DNA from: Polyodon spathula
Lineage: Eukaryota > Chordata > Actinopteri > Acipenseriformes > Polyodontidae
Assembly (NCBI RefSeq): GCF_017654505.1
Contig: NC_054559.1
Coordinates: 15,410,001-15,474,000 of the forward strand
Direction of reading: 5' to 3'
Length of the DNA: 64,000 bases
The stretch's first letter is position 1; each line of letters starts with the position of its first letter. The notes under the pieces were generated by a model. That model had not been told where the DNA came from, made no database searches, and saw only the letters and a list, made by a program, of their open reading frames with translations. A program made the position numbers and the translations under genes. Below are positions 51,969 through 64,000 of this stretch, one piece after another.

Positions 51969-53765
51969 CTGGTGTTAGAAGAGGACTCAGGTACCCCGGC
52001 ATGCACAAAAAAACAACAGACTGGGAGGAGAGGGTCGCATTTCTTTCATAGCTGCTGTTTATGAAGAGTTTAACAAACAGTTTACAAACAAGGTATATAA
52101 TCATAAATACTTCTGAAAAAAATAAACACATGGGCCTAGCAGTCAACTTTAATTCTCTGTGCGAACTCCTACATCACATCTCAATTTTTCATAATACACT
52201 TGCCTGGTTAAAATAAAAGTGCTTGGGGGAAGTAAGTTAACTTTTCCACAGTTGAGGCAATAAGTACATAACGTACCATATATCAAATATGCCATTAAAA
52301 CACAAGTCGGTTTGTTCAAAGCGAGAAGACAACTAGAAATTTCCCAAAAAGAAGCAGAAATGCTTTAAATAAGTGTACAGTAAATGGGTTGAAAGTGGGC
52401 CGACAACAGCAGCTGGAAGTGTACTGTGGTAGCGGAACTGCCAACCTCCTCCACACATGAAAAATAAACAATAGCTGAGCCAGAGAAAGACGTGAATCAG
52501 AGACATGGGATTGGAAATGTACAACAGCAGCAAATACAAGGTCCTGAATCTGTACTGTAAACCCGGGACCCAGTCAAGCACCTTTATGTGATTTTCATGA
52601 TCCAGCCTTTTGTACCAAAGAGGTAAGAGTTGAAACCATGAAACAGAACCCTGTGCAGCTAAAGAAACTGACGTGGAATTCCCCAGAAATCACACATGAG
52701 TTGTTCTCATCTTTGGAACAAAACTTCAGTTAGATGGGGTGTACTTCACACTCTTGCACCAGGGCGCTGTGAATCCTAGCACCGGTCTTGAATATGATGT
52801 TAATATAAGCTGAAATATAAACTTAAAGGCTAACAAATCCATTTAAAAAAAGATCATATTTTGGGAAGGAAGCCAGCGTGTTGAAATATTGCATTTTCTT
52901 ACAGTGACACATGCCGTAAACGCAAAAATAAAGGGATTGGGTTTGTTAGAATCAGTTTGCTTGGCTGTATGAAATACTAACAATAGTGTTCGGAGAGGAG
53001 AAGGATTATATCTATTTACTTTATTATCAAGTTGTTAAGATGGATTGTTTTGTTATTATTACTTTTTGAAGAAAAAAAGTAAATCGTTGCACTTAAGTAA
53101 TTTGTTATATCTTTCATAAAAGATCTTCTAATGAAGATTTCTACTTTCAAGGACAGGAATCTTGTTGGGCAACCTTTTCTGGTTGGCCACTTCCTGAATC
53201 ACCAGTTACACACTCCCCAGATAAACTCCTTATAACAGACGCGGTGTGTTACTTGTGTTCACACTGTAATCCAATCTGGGAAAAACAGGTAAGTGGAATA
53301 GTTTCTTGGACCAATAAAGGAACATTTGCAAGTTTTTTGATCCTAATACTAATATTTGGAAGGGTTTTTTTTTTCAAATTGCTTTTTTAACAAATAAATA
53401 TAACCTTGACAAAATTTAAAATAAGCAGATATATTATAGGTACACAGTCTGTTAATTATCATATATATGCTTACGGTAAGATTCATAAGGATCAAGGTAA
53501 TATTGGTAATAAGGTAATATTGCTTTTTCATATATAACACAAATAAACTAAACTTTCTGTAGTGCAAATTGTTATAGTACGATATACCGAGAAGGAATTT
53601 TGCATTTCCAGCGTTCTGTTTTCATTGGAAAAGTCTATACATTCGTAAAGCAACACAGAGAAGGATAATGACATTTTACTATCCTTCTGTTTATTGTTTG
53701 TGCTCTACTTTCTGGCTTTGGTTTGTTTATGAAATAAAGCTACTCACACCAAATACAAATGTCAG

Positions 53766-54245
53766 TATAATGCAGGAAGAGGAATCGGAATTTAAATGCC
53801 TCATTCAAACTTATTAGAATAAGGATAGTCACTGACTGCAGGGGGGAAAAAGTGATGCAGTGATATATATGTGCTGTCCTACATGTTTTTGGATGGACGC
53901 AGTGGTGTCTTTCTAATCTGAGCGTTAATAGAATATGTTTGTGGTAATGCAATGGACTTCTTACAGTATTGGGATGCAGTGCAACAGTATCTGAATAAAA
54001 TATGAATATTACAAATCAATCACACGCTGCAGAGTTGTTTAAGTCAGCCAGGTGAACACTCAGATTGCTTGGCTAAAAGAGTATCATATTTCATATTGTG
54101 TTACAAGTTCAATAAGATTTAATTAGCACGCTGTTTCTTTTTTATGGAGTCATACAGTATTTACAGATGATCACATTGATGCCAGTGAAGTTCCATGTAT
54201 GATCCCTACTGACTGTTTTAGTTCCATTTAAGTAAATTGCATTGC

Positions 54246-54284
<39 letters not shown>

Positions 54285-54290
54285 ACTGGC

Positions 54291-54341
<51 letters not shown>

Positions 54342-54866
54342 TTAGAGATGGGATAGAAAGCAGTCTCGCCCGTGCCTTCAAGCAGTTCACCCATTAAGAA
54401 ATGTAAAATTCTAATATAAGACAAAATTCTCTTTTATTACTGTTTTGATAACGGAGACTCTAGTAGATAAAGTGGCTCGTCTTACGCTATCATTTGCATA
54501 GGAGTCTCCTAGAATATTATATTCGTTGCAGTAATTCAATGTTATTTCTGTAATATAAAAGCCTACATATACCAATTGAAAGGCTAACAAATCCATTAAA
54601 AAAAAAAAAAGATCATATTTTGGGAAGGAAGCCAGCGTGTTGAAATATTGCATTTTCTTACAGTGACACATGCCGTAAACGCAAAAATAAAGGGATTGGG
54701 TTTGTTAGAATCAGTTTGCTTGGCTATATGAAATACTAACAATAGTGTTCGGAGAGGAGAAGGATTATATCTAATTACTTTATTATCAAGTTTTTAAGAT
54801 TGTTTTGTTATTATTACTTTTTGAAAGAAAAAAAAGAAGTGAAAACATTGCACTTAAGCTAATTTG
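53766..54866. repeat. segmental duplication, copy B
   Basis: Direct-oriented counterpart of 50648-53106 without the 1.4 kb insert. It is followed at once by a TGTAGCG element at 54886-55001 that copy A lacks. Confidence 0.9.
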
Positions 54867-54885
54867 CCATGTCTTCGTGAAATAT

Positions 54886-55001
54886 TGTAGCGATCTCGGT
54901 TCCCGCAGGCAGGCGCCTCACACAGGGCGCTGCGATCCACACACACAGGCAGAAGGCAGACACGAAAACCGGGACTTCTCGCATTAAAGCATAGCGCCGA
55001 T
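54886..55001 (-). mobile_element. TGTAGCG-end element, reversed copy
   Basis: Begins TGTAGCGATCTCGGTTCCCGC and ends GCATTAAAGCATAGCGCCGA, the reverse complement of the 43530 and 51738 elements. Copy A of the duplication lacks it at the matching place, so it inserted after the duplication or was lost from A. Confidence 0.75.
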
Positions 55002-55254
55002 ACCTCTGTACAAAAGAGTCTGATAGCCCCGAGGCTGCTGCTGCTCCCATGCACGCTGCAATATCTTCAAATTAAGATTTTTTTTTCCTTAAATTTGTGT
55101 TTATAGATTACATAAGTATTGTGGATATCAGACTTTATTTAATCCGTCAAAACTTTAACTCATGAGTTAATAAGGTCCAATACAATGAACATGAACATAG
55201 CCAGTGATATTTTAGTTAGTTTACAAAGGAACGTACGACTTGCGCTCTATTGGC

Positions 55255-55267
55255 TCCCCCTGGTGGC
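55255..55267. promoter_or_regulatory. CTCF-like motif
   Basis: CCCCCTGGTGGCA reads as GCCACCAGGGGG on the minus strand, close to the CTCF core. It lies about 400 bases upstream of the mesothelin-like start codon. Motif match only. Confidence 0.3.
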
Positions 55268-55668
55268 AAGTCAATATGATTGCACTGTTTATAGAGTGCC
55301 TCTAGTTGTCGTTAATTGGAACTGGGATCTAATTTACAAAACTCTAACTCTGCGTTGTTTAAAGAATGTTTGTCTGTTGTTAATGAAACTATAGCTTAAA
55401 CTGTTTTTTTTTTTTTATAATCTTTTATAATCTTTTATAATCCCAATAAAAAATGCACGATATTTTGCAGACCTCTTTTGTCTGTATTTTTATATGTGGT
55501 GATTTTACTAAGGGGGTGGGGTCAATAGATCAAACCTGGGGGGAAAACACACCAGCAAGATTGCATGCATAGTTAAAATCTTGAATGGAACGAAGACCCA
55601 TATTAATTCAATTTTCTATCTACAGAAATGTGCAATTGATACTGGAAGAGTGTAAACACAATTTCACC

Positions 55669-58600
55669 ATGGCTTGCCATTCTCACTCTGTGTGTATCTT
55701 AGCGATCGTCACCGTCATCATTGGTGAGTACTTTTTTAAAAGGCGGGTTTACTCGTTACACATTGATACACCATCAATTATATTTATTTGTGCATTAAAA
55801 ATCCATTACTATTTGCCAGCCACTATCTACAGTCGAGTAATTAGTAAATTCAAATTCAACACCCTTCCTAAGAGGTTTCACAGCGTCACGGTGACACTAC
55901 AGGGTTCTAGCTAGCATTTCAAATTGCCATCCGTTGGATTCATTTGTATATTTTGTTTTAAAGGTTGCTTCACAAAGTCAGCATCTGCTCAGGTAGGTAC
56001 ACTAGTCAGAGTTGATGGTGGAGTGTAGATGTTTAAAAACGGTATGAATGATACTTGAGCATGTATGAAATTATTATTATAAAGCTATTTTATACTCATG
56101 TGTCTTCCTATGCATAACTACGCTAAAATGTGTATTATTATTATTATTATTATTATTATTTATTATTATTATTATTATTATTATTTTAAGTAGTCATATT
56201 TTCTCTTTCATTTTTCTTTTTTTCTGATTGTTATTGTTGTTATTTTTATTAAATGTTTTATTATACTGTTTTTCCCTTTTAGTGCAATACCACCCAGGTT
56301 AACGGTAAGTGTATGTGAAGTGCATTTGTTTAAAAGTGTACATTATTTAATTAGGAAAAGTTTTAATTATTTTATACCTCCTTTTTTTGTTACAGAAACT
56401 ACTTTTTGTGCAAATGTTAACAGGTGAGTAACTAGAAGTAAAAAAAAACCACATTGCTAATCCATTCAAACATTAAATACCTGTGTAGTATTATTATCTT
56501 TAAAAGAAGCTTAAATGGATTTTTCAAGGAAAAAAAAAGTCTTTCCACAAATCATGCAAGTTCAACTATCCTCTCTGTTTTATTTTGGCATATTCTAGCT
56601 ATTCTAGAAATAATTTTGTTGAGAAATTAATTCTGCTTTTTTTTTTTTTTTTTTTTTTATATATAGCACTTCAATAAATTCCTTCCTGGCAACTGGAAAC
56701 CTCTCCAGCAGGCTCTGCAGTTACAGCATTACTGAATATGCCTGCTCTTCAGTAAGTCTTATATTAAAGATATCTATATAGTACCAGTACATTTGTTAAG
56801 ACAAAGAGTAATTCACACAGCTGATAAGGTTCAGTAAGCCGAGACTAGTGTGCGCCCTGCTGAGCAGTTTAACAGTGGTGCATGGCACTCTTTGGGACTG
56901 ATGAGAAACTCTTCTTTGAATGTAGAGGCAGAGTGGCATGATGATTAGTGCTGCTGCTGCACAGCACCAGGGTCCTGGGTTCAATTCTGGCCTTGGGGGT
57001 CTGCCTGTATGGAGTTTGCATGTTCTCCCCATGCCTGTATGGGTTTTCTCCAGGTACTCTGGTTTCCTCCCACAGTCCACAGATATGCTGTTCAGGTTGA
57101 TTGGTCACTCTAAATTGCTCTCTGTGTGTGGTGCCCTGTGATGGACTGGCCTCCTGTTCACAGTGAAGTCTTGCCTTGCACCTTGTGTCTGCCTGGTTAG
57201 GCTCGTGCTCCTATGAAGGGTTAAGCGGTTAATGGAGATGGATGTATCTATATTGTTCCATCTTTACTGAGGAAACAAACCCTAGAGAGCATTGCCATCA
57301 CTAGAGCCAAAGCATCTACTCTATTTGGTCATGCCACTCATATTAGTCAATTTGGGGTGTGATTTAGCTCAAAGGTAACTTCTATTAAATCCAAATCAAT
57401 TGTGTCTAGTTCTATAGGTTACAACACTTGTACTCAAAATAACCTTTTCCTTCCCCAGTGATTCTCTCTTTAATCTGAAAGCATCAATTACACCAGCCTG
57501 CATGCATGTTGCACCTCAGTTAGAGGTTGTGCAGCTCTGTTTTAAGACTGTATTTTCTTTTTGTCTTAGGTGGTCAACGTAACTGAAAGGAGACTGGCTG
57601 ACCTGTTAAACTGCCCAGCTAACAACAGTGTGAACATCACAAAAGAAGCTCTGATGCTATTCCTTACCAAAGTATCTGGAGTACTGAATGGAGCTTTGGA
57701 TGCCTATGCTAACGAGGTACAGAAACAATGCAATAGAAAAATCACACTTCATTTGTTGTATTTACCTTAAAAATCACATTTTCCCATGTTTCACACACAT
57801 AACATTCAGTTAAAATTGAGACTGTGCGCTATGCTAATTAAGTCACCATGGAACTAAACAAACCTCTTTTACTTTACAGTCCACTACTCCCAGTCCGTTT
57901 AAGGCTCTCATCCTTGATGTTCTGGGAGAGTTAAGAGTTAACAGTTTCAGCCCTGGAAACTTAACCAACGTGGATTTAATCAACCGGTGGTTCCTAGTGA
58001 GATTCAAACCGTTCCTGTCGTCTGCATCTGTGAATTTCTTATCATGCTTAAGCACCAAAAACTTCAGCTGTGAGACCTACCAGGCTGTGTATGTAGAGAC
58101 TCTGTTTGTTCACATTTGTACATATTCATAGCAAATCTGGTGTTGCATGAGGCTTTGAAAAAGCTTGTTCTTTCTGGTGTTTTTTAGTGAGTTAGTCAAT
58201 TCAATTGTATTTGCCCAGCTTCAGATTCTGTGATAATGCTTAGAAACATGATGCCCTTGTATATTAATTTAATGTGTATTTACTGTATTTGCAGTTCTGT
58301 GCATGGATGGAATTTGTTGTTGCTATTTTACTGACATGGTCATCTACAGATAATGTGGATTTAACATTCCGTTTAAGGTCCTTGTCACAACTGCATTTCA
58401 CAGAAAGGGGGCGCTGTGTGCTATGCTACACTTTTGTTAGAAAAAAGAATTGTAAAAAAAACAGCATTAAAGGGGAATTAATTTCAGTTGTCTTTGTGCA
58501 GCCTCACTAAAACAGATTAAAAGATTACATGATATATAACATTCAGTGTTTTCCCTTTTACAGAGTAACTGGGCTCAACAACATATTTTCAGTTACGGAC

Positions 58601-61600
58601 AGCAGAGGGCAGAGATGGGGATACACATTTTTTATAAAGCCCTTCTTATCAAGAAATAACGTATCAGGTATTGACAAGACTTTTAATTGAATACTGTCTG
58701 GTGTTTTACGTAATGTGGGTAAAAGGCATGTTTCACACAAATCATCTCATGTTGTATGCAATTTGTTTTCCAAACTGTATTTTGACTCAAGTGAACCCTA
58801 TTATCCTGCTTCAGTACCTTTAATTGGTTTCACAACAGTCTTAGTTAAAATAGTCCCAGATTAATGGAATTGTGAAACAAGTCACTGAAGATACAAACTC
58901 TGTTTACTGTTTATTATCTTCCTTCAGGATCCTCCTGCACTTCCAATATCACCAGCAGCCAAGACTGGCTTCTGAAGAACTACAGACAGTTTGTTGTCTT
59001 TGCCGAGTACAGAGATTTGGTTAATTTGAACAGTAACTTCAGTGGGGTAAGTAGCTCTGTTGTAGGTTTTGTTGAAGATAAAAGATTTGAATGCAACATG
59101 GATTGATTAATAGTGTGTGTACACAAATGTTGTGTCTTACCTAGCCTTTGAGCGATGTAGGATGCTGAATCCTGGAATTATTATTATTGTGTCTCCCAGA
59201 GCTTGTGTTTATTTTAACAATTGTTCTGAATATTGTTTGGTGCCCTTTAGAATAGTATTCCTGGTTCAGGTTTGCTTTGCCAACAGGAAACCAAGCCAGC
59301 CGTTGAATTCCTTTAGCAGCCTCTTGGTCACAATGGAAAACAGTATGGCCTCTATTTAGCAACGTGCAGAGGGAAACAGAAATTCTCTGAAAGGATCTTT
59401 ATGCACATACATCTATACAACAGTTATATCACTTCAATATAATTTTGTTGTATAAAAAATAACTTAAAGGAAATGCCTGACACAGGAACGAAAAATGACT
59501 TTGCCCGTAACAGCCTGTCTTTACTCTCCCTTCAGCTGGAAGCACTGGATCTGCTTTCCCCAGTACAGATAGCAGACCTGACTGTGGACCCCAAAGTCGG
59601 TGCTCTCAACAATGTGGCCATCATCAATAACATCTTTGATGTACTGCAGAACCGTTTACAGGACAGACAGCTTCTTGACTTCTTCACACGTTTTGCCAAT
59701 ATTACAATGCAGGTAAGTTTTAACAGTTACATGAAAAAAGATGCACAATTGATGTCATTTTCTCAAAAAAAAAATATATATATGATCTCAATATGGTTAT
59801 TTGAAACAGTTTGCTAAGTGGCTGTCTGTATTTCCTACTTCCCTCGGATGACGTTAATGGTGCTTATTTTTTTATGCTATTGGTACTTCTCGTTTTCTAC
59901 TTTACTGCTATGATGGAGAATGTAATAATAAGACCATGGCACAGTTAACAAACTAGAAAAGACAAAAACTATTTCTCAAAAACTCAACATTCTCAGCTTA
60001 GGGGATTAATTCCTTCCCTCATTTGTTAAGTGTTAGTATTAGGAGTTATGCCTTGTACTTATAACATAAAAACTGACCAGTGTGCTGACTTGTGAACCAT
60101 ATCCTTTGTTCAGAATAACATGACAGCCATCAACAACACTGCTGTGAGAAAGGCCATGCTGGACCGCACCTTTGCCGCTCTGAGTCCTGCATTCCCCACC
60201 TTCAGCAGTGCCATGTGGAAAGACTGGTTCCAAGCCAAACTAGTTCTGCTGCTGCCCAGTGTCAATCCTGGCACTCTGAAAGCCATACCAAACAACATCA
60301 CCTGTGACTCCTACCAAGAAATGTAAGCATCACTGCAGAACTGGTAATGCTTTAGCATGATACCACTGGTGACAGAGTTTGGTACAGAGATCTAAGCATG
60401 AACTTCTGTTTGTACATAGCTAGTACCTGGGGTAATGTATTTATCTGTGTCCTTATTGTGACACTCATAATCAAGAGTAACATGATATACTAGAGAAAAA
60501 AAAACATTGCACGTTGGATTTGAGGTTTTCTTCATTTCCTACAGCAGAGAAAATGTATGGTGCCAGCTGAAAGTTAATCATGATCATCTTCTTGTTCCTG
60601 ACAGAATCAAAGGGCTTGACAATGTATTCAGATCTCTCTCTCCTGAACAGTCTCAGGCTGTGTTCAATTTCAGCAAGAACTACTTGATGCAGAAGTCCCC
60701 TGCAGGTAATCTACTGGACAGTGAATTGCAATAGTCTCAAAGACCTGCCATGTATCTCCATCTTCAAAAAGAAGTCACTGAGTGTCCAATTTTAATTTAT
60801 TGTGTCTTCTTCCTGCAGGGTTTTCCTGTGTGAATAATACTGTCAGTAGCAAGGACTGGTTGGTAAAGAATTTAGGAAAATTCAGTGCCAGTGCTTCATA
60901 CATGGACCTCACACTCCTCAACAGGAATTTCACTGGGGTGAATACAATATACAGCTAACTTTTAGTTGCAATACAAGCTTTGCAGTGGACATGTGCATAC
61001 ATACTGTAGCGATCTCGGTTAACACAGGCAGGTGCTTCACATAGAGTGAGATAACCCATGCACAGGTGGAGGGTGGGCGTGAACCCGCCCCTCCGCCTGA
61101 GTGTGGATCACCTCGCTCTGTGTGAAGCACCTGCCTGTGTTAACCAAGAACGCTACAATACAATCTTTGTGCAAGCGTAAGTTTTCTATATGATGTGATG
61201 AAAAGCCCCTTACCCAACATCTTCTCCACATTTAGCTGGTGGACCTGGACATCTTAACACTGCTTCAGTTCAGCCAGCTTGCAGCCACTGCAGGAATCCT
61301 GAATACCTCAGAAGATGTTGTGAAACTGATGACATTTTTGAACTCTTCTGATTCTGCACAGTTCTTTAACTTGTTCATAGCTGCTCTCCAGGTACAGTAC
61401 CATGTCCTCAGACCTGTGGATGGGTAGCATTATCACTGTATCAAAAATGCTCTTCATTTACCTATACAGACTAAATCAGTCATGTAAATAAGTCTTAAAG
61501 CAATGGTCAAGATTCACAAAGCTTTTTACTAATTTTTTTTTTTATGTACAGCTATGGCCAAAAGGTTAGCATTTTCTATTAGCATTTAACTAATTTTCCT

Positions 61601-63929
61601 TCATAAACGCAAATCAAACCTGCTGAATAATGTAACGTTAACATATTGAATTACATACACTGTTGTAGTTTTCCATATACTTAATGAAAAACTGACAGAA
61701 ATCTAACATGAAATACTGCTATTATGGCTTCCGGTAGACTTTTGCGATATCATTGCGTAGTTTCTTTGATTACGTGATGTTAATCTACATTTTCTTCAGA
61801 ATTTTTTTATTTTTTTTTGTCTGAATCATAAATTTGAGGTAATGCAAAACTTGGCCATAGCTGTGTGAAGGTAAAAAAAAAAAAAAAAGAACAACCAAGA
61901 GTTCTTTACAATTTTTTATTTCTGTAGGGACGAGATTTACCAAATGCTGTGAAGACAGCACTGATACAGGGGGCTCTTGATAAAGGTAACCTGTCTGCAG
62001 CCGACGACGCAGAGATCCTGAGGTGGCTGGACACCAGGCTCAAGCCTCTGCTGTCAGGACTGACTACAAACCAAGTGCAGCTCATCTTCACCCCTCTGAA
62101 GAAAAAGAACTGCAGTACAATCCACGAAGCGTAAGATAATCCTTCACTGCTTTAAAGACAATCCTTTCCAGATGAAAGACTACAAGACTACACTTTCCTT
62201 CCAGCAAAAGACAATGGTTGTTTTCACAGACCCTGATAAATACAAATCTGCCGAGTGTTGCACAGACCAGCCCGAATCAAAAGTCTCCTGGTTTTCTGCA
62301 AGCCTGTGACAAATTGTTCCACAGACCTGCAAAATTCTTTTAGTTTTATAAAGTGTAAGGTTCTGGTCGCCTAATAAATGTGTTGCAACAGAACCTAAAC
62401 TATAAATACAGATAGGGCCATGGTTTTACTTTTAAAATAAATTATACTAACGCATCAAATATGAGTACAGGTAGAACCAACCACAAGTATTTTTTTAATT
62501 CTATTTAATATCCTTAAGATGCTCATTCATTATTCTGTACTGTCTTTCACAGTGTGGCAATACTGAGCTCCATCAGTAACAAGATTAATACAACTGTGCA
62601 GAAAGAAATCTTCAATAATATTCTGACCTCACTTCAAGGTAATTAAAAAGTGCTTACTGCTTCAAGCCTTTCAATGACCATATGCTAAAGAATGATCTGT
62701 TTGTTTATAAAATGTTTAATTATCTAGATTTCTGCTTAAAGTTATGCCTCTGAACAATTCAATGTCTTAGACCACATTTATTATCATTATTATTAGTTTA
62801 TTTAGCAGATGCCTTTATCCATGACGACTTATAAACTAGGGTGTGTGAACTGTGCATCAGCTGCAGAGTCACTTACAACAACGTCTCACCCCAAAGACGG
62901 AGCACAAGGAGGTGAAGTGACTTGCTCAGGTTCACACAGGGGACCCCCTGGTTACAAGCCCCTTTCTTTAATCACTGGACCACATAGTGTCCTGTATATA
63001 TACCTCAAAATGTTAATAAATCTTTAGAAACTCTAAAGATTTCTCCTTTCTTTTTTATAATTTAATGCTTAACCAGTGAAGAATTATAATGCAGCTGAGA
63101 AAAGATGTAAACGTTTTTTGCACGCTCCCAGAGAAAAGCCACGAAATTATGTAAACTAAAAAACAAAAAGAAGGCTGGACTGCAAATGTTTTTTCTTTTT
63201 TTTAATGAAGATTTTTTTTAATACAGTACATGTAAATGGAAGGACATCATATATTGGTAACCTGGCAGCTCCTAAAGCTTAACCTTGATGTCTTTACCCC
63301 CAGATCCAGCTCCACTACGCTGCTACACAAATAACAGCTTTCTGGTGTACATGAACGATACCTTCCTCAACTTTGGAAGTTTCTTTACTCTAACCAACAT
63401 TCTGTCAGTGATTCCAAAAACACGTGCAACAGAGGTAAAATAAAACTACAGTTTACTTGTCATAGTTTGGAAGAAGTTCTCATGATCATCTTTGTTCTTA
63501 TAGTTTTTAATATAGCAGTGACACAGATGCACTGTTAATTAATGCAGGGTCTCTAGTTTTTTTTTGCATGTTATAAAGTTATGAAATTTGAAGGGAAGGG
63601 AAAGTTGAGCATAAACCAGTTTCAGTGAAATAGATCTCGTCTGTGTTTTCTAGAGCTTCTAGATTCAGTTGACCATTGCACTTTTATTTTATTCTTTTGT
63701 CTTTGCTAGAAGATGAGCATTCATCAGGAGCGCACACAAAGGGTCATCGTAACCTTTTAACATCCTTGCATTTTCATTTCAGCTGGTGAACACTATAACT
63801 CCCACTCAGCTAAGTCAATTTCTCAGTGTGCCTGAAAGCATTGACAGCCTCACCCTGCTCACTGAAGTTTTGAAAAACTACACACAATTACCTCTGTTCA
63901 TTGACAATTTTAATGGGAGGATTTCACAG
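55669..63929 (+). CDS. secreted mesothelin-like repeat protein, 5' part (runs off the window)
   Basis: Probably a secreted or surface glycoprotein; placement in the mesothelin/otoancorin/stereocilin superfamily is tentative and function unknown. Coding exons: 55669-55723, 55964-55992, 56283-56304, 56396-56423, 56667-56751, 57570-57716, 57880-58088, 58564-58667, 58928-59046, 59536-59712, 60114-60322, 60605-60705, 60819-60937, 61236-61391, 61928-62130, 62553-62638, 63304-63434, 63783-63929; 2127 nt, 709 codons, all in phase, open at the 3' end. MACHSHSVCILAIVTVIIG is a short signal-peptide-like start. A four-exon module recurs: A (LEALDLLSPVQIADL), B (WFLVRFKPFLSS, then CxxYQ), C (about 86-104 nt) and D (DWLxxN, then FAEYRDLVNLNSNFSG). 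The phases are identical in each repeat (0-0-2-1-0). Many N-glycosylation sequons (NVT, NIT, NMT, NFS). First exons of 22-29 nt are less certain. Confidence 0.8.
56921..57245 (+). mobile_element. tRNA-derived fish SINE
   Basis: Head GTGGCATGATGATTAGTGC and B-box-like GGGTTCAATTC, then the widespread fish-SINE words GGAGTTTGCATGTTCTCCCC and GGTTTCCTCCCACAGTCCAC. Full length, in an intron of the mesothelin-like gene. Confidence 0.85.
61005..61157. mobile_element. TGTAGCG palindromic element, full fold-back copy
   Basis: The left arm TGTAGCGATCTCGGTTAACA and GGCAGGTGCTTCACA are mirrored at the right by TGTGAAGCACCTGCCTGTG and TTAACCAAGAACGCTACA. The whole 153 bases can fold into one imperfect hairpin. 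It lies in the mesothelin-like gene between exons 60819-60937 and 61236-61391. Confidence 0.85.
61548..61866. mobile_element. Tc1-like MITE with both terminal repeats
   Basis: Left CAGCTATGGCCAAAAGGTTAG and right AATGCAAAACTTGGCCATAGCTG are inverted, with a TA on the left flank as expected of Tc1/mariner insertion. The body shares TTATGGCTTCCGGTAGACT with 37383-37743. It ends about 60 bases before exon 61928-62130. Confidence 0.85.
62783..63000 (-). mobile_element. tRNA-derived SINE, reversed
   Basis: Begins TTTAGCAGATGCCTTTATCC (tail of the 33720 SINE reversed) and ends with the reversed head, GGTTACAAGCCCCTTTCTTTAATCACTGG. The B-box segment appears deleted. It lies in a mesothelin-like intron. 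Confidence 0.8.
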
Positions 63930-64000
63930 GTAGGATGCAAGAGATTATTTTGTCTCTTCTCAAGCAAAAATTATTGAAAGAAACTTGCGAGCAGTCATAA

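Noticed and set aside
58274..58510. 78-codon frame as an exon of the mesothelin-like gene
   Set aside because: Phase and repeat comparison place the module C exon at 58564-58667; this frame has no similarity to any module.

Overview
The window is vertebrate nuclear DNA: intron-rich genes with GT-AG junctions, long AT, GT and AAT microsatellites, tRNA-derived SINEs and many short inverted-repeat elements. Gene content and SINE types point to a ray-finned fish. Some repeats made me think of non-teleost lineages such as sturgeon or paddlefish, but I cannot confirm a species. I rebuilt the exons by hand from conserved peptides, splice signals and phase; four genes give complete in-phase reading frames.

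Layout. 1-447 is an A-rich low-complexity tract. 3635-13366 (minus) is GGA2, 16 coding exons, 629 aa. 14358-20121 (minus) is EARS2, mitochondrial glutamyl-tRNA synthetase, 9 exons, 557 aa, with one GC-AG intron. 22231-28496 (minus) is an MFSD11-type UNC93-like membrane protein, 13 exons, 447 aa. 29244-35633 (plus) is UBFD1, 7 exons, 291 aa, facing MFSD11 across a 0.75 kb divergent promoter. From memory, GGA2, EARS2 and UBFD1 are also neighbours in human (16p12), so this is a conserved block; MFSD11 lies elsewhere in human.

The right half is accessory-like. 55669 to the window end (plus) carries the first 18 coding exons, 709 codons and open at the 3' end, of a secreted repeat protein that I place tentatively in the mesothelin/otoancorin/stereocilin superfamily. 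It is built from a four-exon module repeated three times, with a fourth started. 39885-43400 holds a decayed partial copy of the same gene, in which one exon is almost identical to the functional one. Between them lie a 20-21 bp minisatellite (46.5-47.27 kb), a recent duplication (50.65-53.1 and 53.77-54.87 kb) in which only one copy has a 1.4 kb insert, and a family of palindromic elements.

The genes do not form one pathway. GGA2 sorts cargo at the trans-Golgi, EARS2 charges mitochondrial tRNA-Glu, MFSD11 is an orphan transporter-like protein and UBFD1 is a ubiquitin-fold protein. I saw no prokaryotic system, CRISPR array, rRNA or functional tRNA gene. The most unusual items are the mesothelin-like gene with its gene-converted relic, the telomere-like array packed with 5' splice-site look-alikes in a GGA2 intron, and the fold-back element families.
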